A DNA stretch of 64,000 nucleotides from Mycolicibacterium hassiacum DSM 44199 (GCF_900603025.1 NZ_LR026975.1:1922001-1986000); one strand, 5' to 3'; shown: positions 53,798 through 63,512, counted from the first letter of the stretch. The notes: generated by a model not told the origin, from the sequence alone. Program-made: numbers and translations.

Positions 53798-55147
53798 ATG
53801 GCCAGACCCCTTGCCGCCGCGGCGATCGCCCAACTGGAAGCCGACGGGGTCGCCACGCTGATCGGCACCGTCGTCAACCCCGCCGGCCTCATCCACGCCA
53901 AGACGGTTCCGCTCCGCCGCATGGGCATCTTCGCCGATCCCGGCCTCGGCGCCAGCCCGGTGTGGCATGCGTTCACCATCGATCAGACCGGCATCGCCTT
54001 CGGCCCCGACACCGGGGTGGTGGGCGATCAGCGGGTCCGGATCGATCTGAGCGCGCTGCACATCCTCGGCGACGGCCTGTGCTGGGCGCCGGCGGCGTTC
54101 TTCAACCAGGACGGCACCCCGGACCCGTACTGCAGCCGGGGAGCGCTGCAGCGGGTCGAGGCCCGGCTCAACGAAGCGGGGCTGACCGCCACGGTGGGCC
54201 ACGAGCTGGAGTTCGTGCTGGTCGGCCCGGACGGCGGTGACCTGCCGGCGCACCTGTGGGCGCAGTACGGGCTGGCCGGGGTGCTCGAGTTCGAGGGCTT
54301 CGTCCGTGACGTCACCGAGGCGGCCAACAGCTCCGGGCTGGCCATCGAACAGTTCCATCCGGAGTACGGCCAGAACCAATTCGAGATCTCGCTGGCGCCG
54401 CAGTCGCCGGTCACCTCCGCCGACCACCTGGTGTTGCTGCGCATCATCGTCGGCCGGGTGGCCCGCCGGCACGGCATGCGGGTCAGCTTCTCGCCGGTGC
54501 CGTTCGCCGGCAAGGTGGGATGCGGTGCGCACCAGCACTTCTCGCTGCGCCGCGGTGAGGTCCAGCTGTTCTCCGGCGGCGACGGGGCGGCCGGGATGAC
54601 CGCCGAGGGGGAGCACGCGATCGCGGGGCTGCTCACCGGTCTGCCGGAGGCGCAGGGCATCCTGTGCGGTTCGATCATGTCCGGCCTGCGCATCAAGCCT
54701 GGGCAGTGGGCCGGGGCGCACGTGTGCTGGGGCATCGAGAACCGGGAGGCCGCGGTGCGGTTCCTCGTCGGCGGCCCGAGCAACCCGCACGGCGCCAACG
54801 TCGAGGTCAAGGTCATCGACCCGGCGGCCAACCCGTACCTGGCCACCGCCGCGATCCTCGGGCTGGCCCTCGACGGCATCGAACGCGAACTGCCGCTGCC
54901 GCCGCAGATCACGGTCGACCCGGCGGAGCTGCCCGCCGACGAGCGGCAGGCCGCCGGCATCACCCTGCTGCCCGAGTCGCAGGCCGCCGCGCTCGACGCG
55001 CTCGAGAAGTCCGCACTGCTGCGGCGCATTCTCGGCGACCAGGTCGTCGAGGCGGTGGTCGCGGTGCGCCGCTACGAGCAGGACACCTACGGCGGTTGGG
55101 CACCGGAGGAACTGGCCGACAGGTTCCGGCTGGCCTGGAGCGTCTGA
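53798..55147 (+). CDS. glnA3: Glutamine synthetase-like protein GlnA3
   Basis: The 449-residue protein has the GS catalytic domain, including GHELEFVLVGPD (metal Glu), the EYGQNQFEISLAP segment, GCGAHQHFS and NPHGANVEVKVIDPAANPY. It corresponds to Rv1878. The GlnA1 adenylylation loop and several ammonium-site residues are not conserved, and M. tuberculosis GlnA3-type enzymes are not true glutamine synthetases; gamma-glutamylation of an amine is a likelier reaction. The next gene is only 6 bp downstream, so GlnA3 and the amidohydrolase form an operon. Confidence 0.9.
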   Translation: MARPLAAAAIAQLEADGVATLIGTVVNPAGLIHAKTVPLRRMGIFADPGLGASPVWHAFTIDQTGIAFGPDTGVVGDQRVRIDLSALHILGDGLCWAPAAFFNQDGTPDPYCSRGALQRVEARLNEAGLTATVGHELEFVLVGPDGGDLPAHLWAQYGLAGVLEFEGFVRDVTEAANSSGLAIEQFHPEYGQNQFEISLAPQSPVTSADHLVLLRIIVGRVARRHGMRVSFSPVPFAGKVGCGAHQHFSLRRGEVQLFSGGDGAAGMTAEGEHAIAGLLTGLPEAQGILCGSIMSGLRIKPGQWAGAHVCWGIENREAAVRFLVGGPSNPHGANVEVKVIDPAANPYLATAAILGLALDGIERELPLPPQITVDPAELPADERQAAGITLLPESQAAALDALEKSALLRRILGDQVVEAVVAVRRYEQDTYGGWAPEELADRFRLAWSV

Positions 55148-55153
55148 CGGCGC

Positions 55154-56260
55154 ATGTCACCGTCGTTGGCCGAGCACGTCGAGGCGGTGGCGCTGATCGA
55201 CCAGCACGCCCACGGCTGCTGGGTGACCCCGGTGGACCGGAACCGCTTCGAGAACGCGCTCAACGAGGCCAACACCGAACCGTTGGCCGCGTTCGACTCC
55301 GCGTTCGACACCCAGCTGGGTTTCGCGGTGCGGACGCACTGCGCACCGCTGCTGGACCTGCCGGCCCACGCTCCGGCCGACGAGTACTGGCGCCGCCGCA
55401 CCGAACTGTCCGAGGCGGAGTTGGCGCACCGCTTTCTCAGCGCCGCCAACGTGTCCGACTGGCTGGTGGACACCGGATTCGCGACGGGCGTGGCCGATCC
55501 GCACACCCTGGCGGCGATGTCGGTCGGGCGCGTGCACGAGGTGGTGCGGCTGGAGTCGATCGCCGAACAGGCTATCCGGATGCCGGGCGATTTCATCGCC
55601 GCGTTCGACACGCTGCTGGCCGAGCGGGCCGCGACCGCGGTCGCGGTCAAGTCGATCCTGGCCTACCGCGGCGGATTCGTCGGGGACCTGTCCGAGCCGA
55701 CCGAGGCCGAGGTGGTCGAAGCGGCGGAGCGCTGGCGCGACAGCGGCCGGCCCCGGCTGACCGATCGGGTACTGCTGCGGTTCGGACTGCACCGGGGACT
55801 GCAGCTGGGCAAACCGCTGCAATTGCACGTCGGGTTCGGCGACCGCGACGCCGATCTGCACACCACCAATCCGCTGTATCTGCTGGACTTTCTGCGCCGG
55901 TGCGGCCGGACGCCGGTGATCCTGCTGCACTGCTATCCGTTCGAGCGCGAGGCGGGATACCTGGCGCAGGCGTTCAACAACGTCTATGTCGACGGCGGTC
56001 TGACCATCAACCACCTCGGTGCGCGCTCGGTGGACTTCATCGGTCGGCTGCTGGAGCTGGCGCCGTTCCGCAAGATTCTGTACTCGTCGGACGGTTTCGG
56101 CCCGGCGGAGTTGCATTACCTCGGTTCCAGGTTGTGGCGCAACGGCGTTCGCCGGGTTCTGGAGGGATTCGTGGCTGCCGGCGAGTGGAGCCGCGGCGAT
56201 GCGGTGCGCGTCGTCGACCTGATCGCGCGACAGAACGCGCTGCGGTTGTACGGGATCTGA
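55154..56260 (+). CDS. Amidohydrolase-family protein (Rv1879-like)
   Basis: The 368-residue TIM-barrel metallohydrolase has the first metal motif as DQHAHG (DxHxH type) near residues 16-21, the LHVGFGDRDADLH segment, the LLHCYPFEREAGYLA region and a C-terminal YSSDGFGPAEL with the catalytic Asp. It follows glnA3 as in Rv1878-Rv1879, and the pair may act in catabolism of gamma-glutamylated amines or another ligand; this is inference. Its last codons lie inside the left copy of the 93-bp repeat, yet the stop is intact. Confidence 0.87.
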   Translation: MSPSLAEHVEAVALIDQHAHGCWVTPVDRNRFENALNEANTEPLAAFDSAFDTQLGFAVRTHCAPLLDLPAHAPADEYWRRRTELSEAELAHRFLSAANVSDWLVDTGFATGVADPHTLAAMSVGRVHEVVRLESIAEQAIRMPGDFIAAFDTLLAERAATAVAVKSILAYRGGFVGDLSEPTEAEVVEAAERWRDSGRPRLTDRVLLRFGLHRGLQLGKPLQLHVGFGDRDADLHTTNPLYLLDFLRRCGRTPVILLHCYPFEREAGYLAQAFNNVYVDGGLTINHLGARSVDFIGRLLELAPFRKILYSSDGFGPAELHYLGSRLWRNGVRRVLEGFVAAGEWSRGDAVRVVDLIARQNALRLYGI

Positions 56261-56340
56261 CGCTACCGCGTCCCGCGCACCAGCCGGCCCGGCCGGGCGC
56301 CGGTGTCGGCCCCGTGCCTGCGCACCACCACGCCGCTGAC
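56248..56340. repeat. Left copy of the 93-bp direct repeat around the IS1549-like element
   Basis: These 93 bases are identical to 57979-58071. They contain the last codons of the amidohydrolase gene and the final ~25 codons of the convergent deacylase gene, so both genes survived the insertion. The length is far beyond usual target duplications but fits IS1549-type elements. Confidence 0.93.
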
Positions 56341-57978
56341 CTGACTTGGCTCACGGTTGCGGATTGACTTCGGCCGTGCGGTCTTGACCTGTGGTTTCTT
56401 GGTCGGTCGGGACAGAATTTGTGCACTAAATCGGGTCCGTAGGCTGCCGGGGTGGCCTATGTGCGCACCGTGAAGACCGCCTCGGGGGCGACCGCGGTGC
56501 AGATCGTGTGGTCGTCTCGGCGCGGGTCGCGCTCGATTGAACATCTGGGCTCGGCCCATGATGAGGCCGAGTTGGCTGCGTTGAAGGCTGCCGCGGCCGA
56601 GCGGTTGGCGGCTAACCAGGCTGTGCTCGATCTCGATGTGACCGCACCGGCGGGCTCGGAGCCGCTGCCCATCACCTCCACCCGGATGACGCACTTGTGG
56701 GACGCGCTGTGCGCTGCGTACCGGATCCTGGGATTCGAGTCGGCCACCAAGGGCGACACTGTGTTTCGCGATCTGGTGCTCGCCCGGATCATCGAACCCA
56801 CCAGCAAGATCGACGCCGGACGGGTACTGACCGAGGTCGGCGTCGAACCCGCGTCCTATGCCACCGTCAAGCGGCGCCAGCCCAGCTATGCCCGCCCGCA
56901 GTGGCGCCAAGCCTTGGCCACCGCCAGTGCACGACGCGCCGGGTTGGGGCCGGCGTCGCTGGTGCTTTTCGACGTCTCGACGCTGTACTTCGAAACCGAC
57001 GCCGGCGACGGATTCCGCGAACCCGGTTTCTCCAAGGAGCGCCGCCTGGAACCTCAGATCACCCTCGGGTTGTTGACCGACGCCGCCGGGTTCCCGCTGA
57101 CCGTGCAAGCTTTCGAGGGCAACAAGGCCGAGACCGCCACCATGTTGCCGGTCATCAACGCCTTCAAGTCCGCCCACCAGCTCACCGACGTCACCGTCGT
57201 CGCTGACGCCGGGATGATCTCGGAGGCCAACCAGGTCGCGATCAAAGCCGCCGGGCTGTCGTTCATCCTGGGCACCCGCATCCCGTTTCTGCCCGATGTG
57301 GTGCGCGAATGGCGCGACAACCACCCCGACGAGGTGATCCCCGACGGGCTGGTGCTGACTCAGCCTTGGCCTGCCACCAGCGCCGAGAAGACCCGCGGCA
57401 TCCCCGACCGGGTTATCTACTATCAGTTCCGCGCCGACCGTGCTCGGCGCACGCTGCGCGGCATCGACGAGCAGGTCCGCAAGGCCGAACGCGCCGTCGA
57501 CGGGCACGCCCCGGTGAAACGCAACCGCTACATCCAGCTCACCGGCGCTGCCAAGTCGGTCAATCGCACTCTGGAAGCCAAGACCCGAGCGTTGGCCGGC
57601 TGGAAGGGCTACACCACCAACCTCACCAGCGCATCCTCGACGTTCGTCATCGACGCTTACCACCAGCTGTGGCGCATCGAGAAGTCCTTTCGGATGTCCA
57701 AGCACGACCTGCAAGCCCGCCCGATCTATCACCACCTACGTGATTCCATCGAGGCCCACCTGAGCATCGTGGTCGCCGCGATGGCCGTCAGCCACCACAT
57801 CGAAACCCAAACCGGCTGGAGCATCAAGAAGTTCGTCCGTACCGCACGCCGCTATCGCACCGTGAAAATCCAGGCAGGCAACCAAACCCTCACCGCCGCC
57901 GACCCACTACCCGATGACCTGCGCTCCGCCCTGCTCAAGATCCGCGCCGAACGTGCGCACTAAATTGAGCCAAGTCGG
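56341..57978 (+). mobile_element. IS1549-like (IS1634-family) insertion sequence, 1638 bp
   Basis: The ends are inverted repeats: CTGACTTGGCTCA on the left and, read inward, CCGACTTGGCTCA on the right, 12 of 13 identical. Further homology follows (GCACTAAATCGG near 56433 against CACTAAATTGAG near 57959). They enclose one intact transposase and are flanked by the 93-bp duplication. IS1549 of M. smegmatis is described as forming long direct repeats, and the size here is close to it. Confidence 0.92.
56452..57963 (+). CDS. IS1634-family transposase
   Basis: The 503-residue DDE transposase begins MAYVRTVKTASGATAVQIVW and has catalytic elements in VLFDVSTLYFETDAGDG (first Asp), VVADAGMISEANQVAI (second Asp) and the Y-R-E-K-type segment YHQLWRIEKSFRMSKHDLQ (Glu). 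This is the IS4-superfamily IS1634 pattern, as in IS1549. It is intact at normal length, so the element may still move. The GTG/ATG start at 56452 follows the left inverted repeat by 110 bp. Confidence 0.93.
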   Translation: MAYVRTVKTASGATAVQIVWSSRRGSRSIEHLGSAHDEAELAALKAAAAERLAANQAVLDLDVTAPAGSEPLPITSTRMTHLWDALCAAYRILGFESATKGDTVFRDLVLARIIEPTSKIDAGRVLTEVGVEPASYATVKRRQPSYARPQWRQALATASARRAGLGPASLVLFDVSTLYFETDAGDGFREPGFSKERRLEPQITLGLLTDAAGFPLTVQAFEGNKAETATMLPVINAFKSAHQLTDVTVVADAGMISEANQVAIKAAGLSFILGTRIPFLPDVVREWRDNHPDEVIPDGLVLTQPWPATSAEKTRGIPDRVIYYQFRADRARRTLRGIDEQVRKAERAVDGHAPVKRNRYIQLTGAAKSVNRTLEAKTRALAGWKGYTTNLTSASSTFVIDAYHQLWRIEKSFRMSKHDLQARPIYHHLRDSIEAHLSIVVAAMAVSHHIETQTGWSIKKFVRTARRYRTVKIQAGNQTLTAADPLPDDLRSALLKIRAERAH

Positions 57979-58071
57979 GTACGGGATCTGACGCTACCGC
58001 GTCCCGCGCACCAGCCGGCCCGGCCGGGCGCCGGTGTCGGCCCCGTGCCTGCGCACCACCACGCCGCTGAC
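57979..58071. repeat. Right copy of the 93-bp direct repeat
   Basis: Identical to 56248-56340. This copy is the working 3' end of the deacylase gene, while the left copy carries the working end of the amidohydrolase gene. Confidence 0.93.
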
Positions 58072-59757
58072 GATGGTCGCGTCGTAGCCGGTGGCGCCCT
58101 GGATCAGCCGGCGCCCACCGGCGGGCAGGTCGTAGACCATCCGCGGCAGATCCAATTGCAGTGCGTCGAAGTCGATGACGTTGAGGTCGGCCTTCTTGCC
58201 GACGGCGATCACCCCGCGGTCGCTCAGCCCGTACAGCGTCGCGGTGTCGCGGGTCTGTCGGCGCACCACGTACTCGAGCGGCAGCCGGGGGCCGCGCCGG
58301 CGGTCCCGCGCCCAGTGCGTCAGCAGGTAGGTCGGATAGGAGGCGTCGCAGATCAGCCCGCAGTGCGCGCCCCCGTCGGACAGGCCCGACACCGCCGCCG
58401 GGTGCGTGATCATCTCGTGGATCGCGTCGTGGTTCCCGTCCACGTAGTTGAAGAACGGCAGCATCACCAGCGCCGAGGCGTCGTGTTCGAGCATCAGGTC
58501 GTACAGCGTCGCCAGCGGGTCCTCGCCGCGCTGCGCGGCGATCGCCGCGACGGTCCGATCGGGTGTCGGCTCGTAGTCGGGCGGGTCGCCGATCGGGTAG
58601 ATGCGGTCGAGGCTGTGCTGGATCAGCGCATACATCCCGTCGTACAGCGGGAACGGCTGCGGCGGCAGATCCTCTTCGCTCAGGATCGCTTGGCGCACAG
58701 CGGGATCTGCCAGACGGACGGCGAGCTCGTCGCGGTCGAGTTCGGCCTGCAGCCGCCGGTAGGTGGGGCGGTGGGTGAAGGCGTGGTAGCCGGGGAAGCC
58801 GAACAGCATGCCGAACGGGCGGGCCGCGAACTGCGCACAGATCTGCACCCCGCGGTCGCGGGCGGCGCCGGTGCGCTCGAGTTGTTCACGGTACAGCCAG
58901 GGGGCTCCCGCGCACTGGACCATCGCGTAGGACACCGGGCGGTCGATCTCGTCGGCGAGCCGGACCATCCACTCCAGTTCGGCCAGGGCGTCCTCGGGGG
59001 TGCCGTCGCCCGCGGCGCCCTGCGGGGCGACCTCGAACACGGCGCGTCCGGCGGCGGCCATCGCCCGGCCGATGCCGAACAGCTCGCGCTCGGCGGCGTA
59101 GGTGCCGGGCACCGGTTCGCCGTCGACGGCGCGGTGCCCCTCGGTGCGCGAGGTGGAGAAGCCCAGTGCGCCGGCCTCGATCGCCTCGCGCACCAGGCGC
59201 GCCATCACCGCGATGTCCTCGTCGGTGGCGTCCTCGTTGCGGGCGCCGCGGTCGCCCATCGCGTAGCCCCGCACCGCACCGTGCGCGATCTGTGTTCCGT
59301 AATCGATGGCCAGCGGCCGCTTCTCGATCGCGTCGAGATACTCCGGGAAGCTCTCCCACTGCCAGATGATGCCCTCGGCCAGCGCCGTGCCCGGAATGTC
59401 CTCGACGCCCTCCATGAGCTCGATGAGCCACTGCTCGCGCCCGGGGATCACCGGCGCGAAGCCCACACCGCAGTTACCGCTGACCACCGTGGTGACGCCG
59501 TGCAGACTCGACGGTTCCAGCAGCTCGTCCCAGCTGACCTGGCCGTCGTAGTGGGTGTGGATGTCGACGAAACCGGGGGTGACGATGCGCCCGGTCGCGT
59601 CGATTGTCTCGGCGGCCTCGACGGTCAGCCCCGGATCGCCGGGACCGCGGCGGCGCACCTCGACGATCCGCCCGTCGAGCACCCCGATGTCGGCGGGGTA
59701 GCGCTCGGCGCCGGTGCCGTCGACCACGGTGCCGCCGACGATCTTCAGGTCGAGCAT
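57994..59757 (-). CDS. N-acyl-D-amino-acid deacylase-like amidohydrolase
   Basis: The 587-residue metal-dependent hydrolase has MLDLKIVGGTVVDGTGAERY, then the DIHTHYDGQ metal motif at about residues 65-73, the HGVTTVVSGNCGVGFAPV segment typical of D-aminoacylases, ALGFSTSR, and the late SDGGAHCGLICDASYP with the catalytic Asp. It probably deacylates an N-acyl-D-amino acid or a similar amide. The ATG at 59757 begins the beta-strand of the urease-type composite domain. The 3' end falls in the 93-bp repeat. Upstream and close by is the SnoaL-like gene. Confidence 0.88.
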   Translation of the reverse strand: MLDLKIVGGTVVDGTGAERYPADIGVLDGRIVEVRRRGPGDPGLTVEAAETIDATGRIVTPGFVDIHTHYDGQVSWDELLEPSSLHGVTTVVSGNCGVGFAPVIPGREQWLIELMEGVEDIPGTALAEGIIWQWESFPEYLDAIEKRPLAIDYGTQIAHGAVRGYAMGDRGARNEDATDEDIAVMARLVREAIEAGALGFSTSRTEGHRAVDGEPVPGTYAAERELFGIGRAMAAAGRAVFEVAPQGAAGDGTPEDALAELEWMVRLADEIDRPVSYAMVQCAGAPWLYREQLERTGAARDRGVQICAQFAARPFGMLFGFPGYHAFTHRPTYRRLQAELDRDELAVRLADPAVRQAILSEEDLPPQPFPLYDGMYALIQHSLDRIYPIGDPPDYEPTPDRTVAAIAAQRGEDPLATLYDLMLEHDASALVMLPFFNYVDGNHDAIHEMITHPAAVSGLSDGGAHCGLICDASYPTYLLTHWARDRRRGPRLPLEYVVRRQTRDTATLYGLSDRGVIAVGKKADLNVIDFDALQLDLPRMVYDLPAGGRRLIQGATGYDATIVSGVVVRRHGADTGARPGRLVRGTR

Positions 59758-59782
59758 CGCGCGCCTCCTTACCGGTCGCCCG

Positions 59783-60226
59783 TCAGACCAGCCCGGTCGC
59801 GTCGAACATCCAGCTGGTATCGGCCTTGGCGAGGTCGTCCATCCAGGTCGGCGGGGCCTGGTTGGCCAGCGTGCCCATGTCCCAGTAGTCCTTCCACAGC
59901 GTGATCCTGCCGTCACGCACCCGGTGCACCGAGACGAACGGCAGCGTGGCCCGTTCCCCGGTGGGCCAGACCCAGGTCTCGGAGTGCTCGTACATCACGT
60001 CGGTGCCGTTGGTGAGCAGCAGCCCGTCGTGGTTCTCGTAGTGCGACAGCGCATCCCAGGCGATCCGCAGACGCTTCATGGCGTCCTCCGGTCCGCGGGC
60101 GGCGGCGGCCGGCCCGACCGGGACGTCGTAGTAGATGCAGTCGTCGGCCAGGAACGTCTTCGCCCGCTCGTAGTTGCGGGCCGACAGGGTTTTCCAGAAC
60201 TCCCGGATCGTGTCCTCGATCGACAC
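59783..60226 (-). CDS. SnoaL/limonene-epoxide-hydrolase-like (NTF2 fold) protein
   Basis: The 147-residue NTF2-fold protein starts MSIEDTIREFWKTLSARNYE and has the DCIYYDVPVGPAA and HRVRDGRITLWKDYWDMG segments, the second containing the RDG-W-x-D-Y pattern found in limonene-1,2-epoxide hydrolase-like proteins. It lies 25 bp upstream of, and in line with, the deacylase gene, so they are probably co-transcribed. Substrate unknown. Confidence 0.82.
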   Translation of the reverse strand: MSIEDTIREFWKTLSARNYERAKTFLADDCIYYDVPVGPAAAARGPEDAMKRLRIAWDALSHYENHDGLLLTNGTDVMYEHSETWVWPTGERATLPFVSVHRVRDGRITLWKDYWDMGTLANQAPPTWMDDLAKADTSWMFDATGLV

Positions 60227-60351
60227 CGATCAACTCCTGTTCGTCGGGAATGTGGCGCGGGTCACCCCGTCATGGAACAGCGCCGGTGCCCGGCTGTCAA
60301 CGATGACCGAATCCCGCCCGGCACGGGCGCCCGGCGCGGGATACTCCGGGT

Positions 60352-61257
60352 GTGACGCCCCTGCAGCGATACCTCGCCGAGGAGATCGCCACCGACCACG
60401 TCGACGGTCTGCTGACCCGGCGTGAGGCCCTGCGCCGGCTGGCGTTGCTGGGGGTGGGAACGGCGGCCGCGTCGGCGCTGATCGCCGCCTGCCGGCGCGC
60501 CGCCGAGCAGCCCGCCCCGGCCACCGGCGAATCCACCGCCGGCCCCGCCGCGGCGCCGCCCGGTGCGGATGCTGCACGGCCGACGGTGCCGATCACCTGG
60601 CCGGGACCGCGCGGCGAGTTGCGCGGCGCCTGGGCCGCGGCGTCGCAGCCGCGGGGCGGGGTACTGGTGATCCACGAGAACAAGGGCCTGACCGACCACA
60701 TCCGCTCGGTGGCCGGCCGGCTGGCCGGCGTCGGCTATTCGGCGCTGGCGATCGACCTGTTGTCCGGACACGGCGGGACCGAGACGTTCGCCGATCCGGC
60801 CGAGGCGACCGCCGCGCTGGGCTCGTTGCCGCCCGCGGACGCGGTCGCCGACCTGAAGTCCGGCGTCGACGAGCTGGCGCGGCGGGTGCCCGGCCGCAGG
60901 CTCGCCGCGGTCGGGTTCTGCATGGGCGGGACCATGGTGTGGCGGCTGCTGGCGGCCGGTGAACCCCGGCTGGCCGCGGCCGTTCCGTTCTACGGGCCCA
61001 CCCCGGACGACCCGGATTTCTCCGGCTCGCGCGATGTGGCGGTGCTGGGTATCTACGCGGAGAACGATCAGCGGGTCAACGCCACCGAACCGGTCGCGCG
61101 GGCCGCGCTGGAGGCCGCGGGCATGGTGTTCGAGCTGGTCACCGAACCGGGTGCCGGCCACGCGTTCTTCAACGACACCGGTGAGCGCTACAACGCCGCC
61201 GCCGCGGCCGACGCCTGGCGACGCCTGCGGGAGTGGTTCGCCCGCCACCTCGACTGA
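60352..61257 (+). CDS. Dienelactone hydrolase-like lipoprotein
   Basis: The 301-residue alpha/beta-hydrolase has an N-terminal twin-arginine/lipoprotein signal (Arg23-Arg24 in TRREALRRLALLG and the lipobox LIAAC with Cys47), a linker rich in Pro/Ala/Thr to about residue 80, then the DLH domain: VIHENKGL (Glu), FCMGG with nucleophile Cys, the Asp in YAENDQRVN and the His in GAGHAFFND. Dienelactone-hydrolase-like proteins open lactones or cleave esters. Surface attachment is inferred from the signal. It is divergent from the SnoaL-like gene. Confidence 0.87.
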   Translation: MTPLQRYLAEEIATDHVDGLLTRREALRRLALLGVGTAAASALIAACRRAAEQPAPATGESTAGPAAAPPGADAARPTVPITWPGPRGELRGAWAAASQPRGGVLVIHENKGLTDHIRSVAGRLAGVGYSALAIDLLSGHGGTETFADPAEATAALGSLPPADAVADLKSGVDELARRVPGRRLAAVGFCMGGTMVWRLLAAGEPRLAAAVPFYGPTPDDPDFSGSRDVAVLGIYAENDQRVNATEPVARAALEAAGMVFELVTEPGAGHAFFNDTGERYNAAAAADAWRRLREWFARHLD

Positions 61258-61323
61258 TCCCGCGAGCGGTCTGCAAACAGCGACGTGCTCCCGCCGGCCC
61301 CGGGCGGGTTCTACGATCCAAGG

Positions 61324-61728
61324 GTGCTCCGGTCCATCACACGCCTTACCGCCGCGGCGGCGTTGCCGATCGCCGCGCTGCTTTCCTCCGCGGGACCGGC
61401 CGTCGCCGTCCCGCAGCCGTTCTGCGAGTTCGCCGTGTCGCCGCCGCAGGTGGTCGACGTGTCGGGCAACCCCATGGTCACCGCGACGGTGCAGCCGAGC
61501 CGCTGCGATCGGTCCACCGCGTATCAGTCGGTGGTCTGCATCCAAGTCGAGGGCGGTTCGGGTCCGGGGCAGTGCAAGCGGAACAACGGCATCCTGGCGG
61601 CCGAGGTCTACTACGCGCCGTATCGAGCGGGCAGCACGTATGTGGTGACCGGCCGCGGCTGTTTCCTGCACGGCAACCCGCCGCAGCCGGAATGCCGATC
61701 GCTCGGTCCGGTGACCGCCACCCTGTAG
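61324..61728 (+). CDS. Small secreted Cys-rich protein
   Basis: The GTG at 61324 gives a 134-residue product with a Sec signal peptide (RSITRLTAAAALPIAALLSS, cleavage near AVA at about 29), and a mature part of about 105 residues with six Cys residues (FCEFAVSP, PSRCDRS, VVCIQVEGG, GQCKRN, GRGCFLHG, PECRSLG). Three disulfides are likely. I recognise no named family. An upstream in-frame ATG adds 13 unlikely residues. Confidence 0.78.
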   Translation: MLRSITRLTAAAALPIAALLSSAGPAVAVPQPFCEFAVSPPQVVDVSGNPMVTATVQPSRCDRSTAYQSVVCIQVEGGSGPGQCKRNNGILAAEVYYAPYRAGSTYVVTGRGCFLHGNPPQPECRSLGPVTATL

Positions 61729-61821
61729 CCGCCGGCCGGCGGCCGGTTTCAGACCCTGCGATACCGGGCATCCGCGCAGCGGGTTCGTCGACGCCGACGA
61801 CCGGTATCAGAAGGAGTCGTC

Positions 61822-62232
61822 ATGGACAGCAGTGTCGTTGTCGGAGTGGTCATCGCCGTCGCGGTGATCGTGGTCGTGATCGTTGTCGCGTTGGCGGCCC
61901 GCACCGTGCGCAGCAACCGCCGCCGCGCCGAGGCGCAGCGACTCGCCCAGGAGATCGAGGACAAGACCCGCCACGTCGAGAGACGTGAGGCCGTGGCGGC
62001 CGAGACCGAAGCGCGCGCCCGCGCCGCCGAGGCCGAGGCCGAGGCCAAGGCCGCCGAGGCCGCTCGCCTGAAGGACGTGGCCGCCGGCCACCGCGACGCC
62101 GCCGGCTCGGCCCGCGCGCACCTCGACGAACGACGGGAACGCGCCGAGGAACTGAGCCCGGACATCCTGTCCGACACAGCCGAATCGGAGCGGGTCAGCT
62201 CCGACGAGCCCGCCCCGCAGCAGCGTCGCTGA
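61822..62232 (+). CDS. Single-pass membrane protein with coiled-coil tail
   Basis: The 136-residue protein has one hydrophobic helix at residues 4-26 followed by a positively charged cluster (RTVRSNRRRAEAQ) and a long charged Ala/Glu/Arg helix predicted as coiled coil (about 35-115). The topology is N-out with a cytosolic tail. An AGAAGGAG site precedes the ATG. No function is known; similar short proteins serve as membrane scaffolds. It is convergent with the broken P450 gene. Confidence 0.78.
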   Translation: MDSSVVVGVVIAVAVIVVVIVVALAARTVRSNRRRAEAQRLAQEIEDKTRHVERREAVAAETEARARAAEAEAEAKAAEAARLKDVAAGHRDAAGSARAHLDERRERAEELSPDILSDTAESERVSSDEPAPQQRR

Positions 62233-62233
62233 G

Positions 62234-63512
62234 TCAGTCGGCCGGAGGGCTCCAGGCGACCGGCAGCCGCTTGATGCCGTGGATGAACGGTGACAACAGC
62301 CGGGCCGGCTCCTCGACGGCCTCGATGTCGGGAATCCGGCAGTGCAGCTCCTCGAACACCACACCGATCTCGCGGCGTGCCAGGTTGGCGCCGAGACAAA
62401 AGTGCGCACCGCCTCCGCCGAATCCCATGTGCGGATTGGGTTTTCGGCCGACATCGAACATCCACGGGTCGGCGAAGTGGTGCTCGTCGCGGTTGCCCGA
62501 GCAGTACCACAGCGTGACCCTGTCGCCCGCCGCCATCCGCACCCCGGCCAGTTCGACGTCCTCGGTGAGCGTGCGGCGCATGTAGTTGACCGGTGAGGCC
62601 CACCGCACGATCTCCTCGACCGCAGCCGGGGCCAGTGCGTGGAAGTCGGCCCACCACCGGGCCCGCTGTTCGGGAAAGCGGGTCAGCGCCAGCAATCCGT
62701 GGCTGATCGCGTTGCGGGTGGTCTCGTTGCCGGCGACCACGAGCAGGATGAAGAACGACGCGATCTCCGCCGAGGTCAGCCGCTCGCCGTCCACCTCGGC
62801 CTCGACCAGTGCGGTGGGCAGATCATCCCGGGGACGGGCTCGGCGGTTGTCGGCCAGGCCTACCGCGTAGGCGCCGATATCGGTTGCCGCCCGGACGAAT
62901 TCGCGGTAGTCCTGGGCGATGTCGGGGTCCCCGAAGCCTTGTTGGTCCAGGCGAACACCTGCTGATGGTCGTCCTCGGGGATGCCCATCATGTCGCAGAT
63001 GACCTGCAGCGGCAGCGGGCCGGCGAGGTCGCCGACCAGCTCGCCGCGGCCGTCGGGATGCGCCTCGATCATCTGCCGGATCAGCCGGCGGGCCCGGTCG
63101 CGCACCGCGGCCTCGGTGCGGGCCACCACCCGCGGGGTGAACGCCCGGCTGACGATGTTGCGCAGCCGCAGGTGGCGCGGGTCGTCCATCACGATCATCG
63201 AGCCGAAAACTCGGACAACTCCGGGTTCCCGTCGCTGATCACGATGTTCGGGCTGGAGCTGAACAGCTGCGGATGGCGGCTGGCGAACCAGATGTCGTCG
63301 TAGCGGGTCAGGGCCCAGTGTCCGGGTCCGGGATCCACCCCGCCGCCGCGCAGCGGCCGGTGGAACGAGATCGGCGCCTCGCGCCGCAGCGTGGCGAACG
63401 CCCCGTCGCGCCACTGCTCGTCGCGCTGCCAGAACCGCCAGTCGCCGAGGTCGATATCGGCCAGCGGCACGTCCGGGGGAGCGGCGCCGTTGCGGCAGGT
63501 CGCGATGGCCAC
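62234..63512 (-). pseudogene. Frameshifted cytochrome P450 (CYP)
   Basis: The three minus-strand pieces line up as one P450 of about 425 residues: N-terminal MAIATCRNGAAPPDVPLA to about 63199, a middle part with SMIVMDDPRHLRLRNIVSRAF (62950-63195), and a C-terminal part with the I-helix AGNETTRNAIS and the haem loop FGGGGAHFCLGANLARREI. Two frame breaks are visible: near 63203 a T seems missing in GAG-TTT-TTC (FFGSM to F-S), and near 62940 one or two bases are lost in the TNK-FGDPDI region. The haem domain resembles mycobacterial CYP124/125/142 type. No intact protein is made unless these are sequencing errors. Confidence 0.85.
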
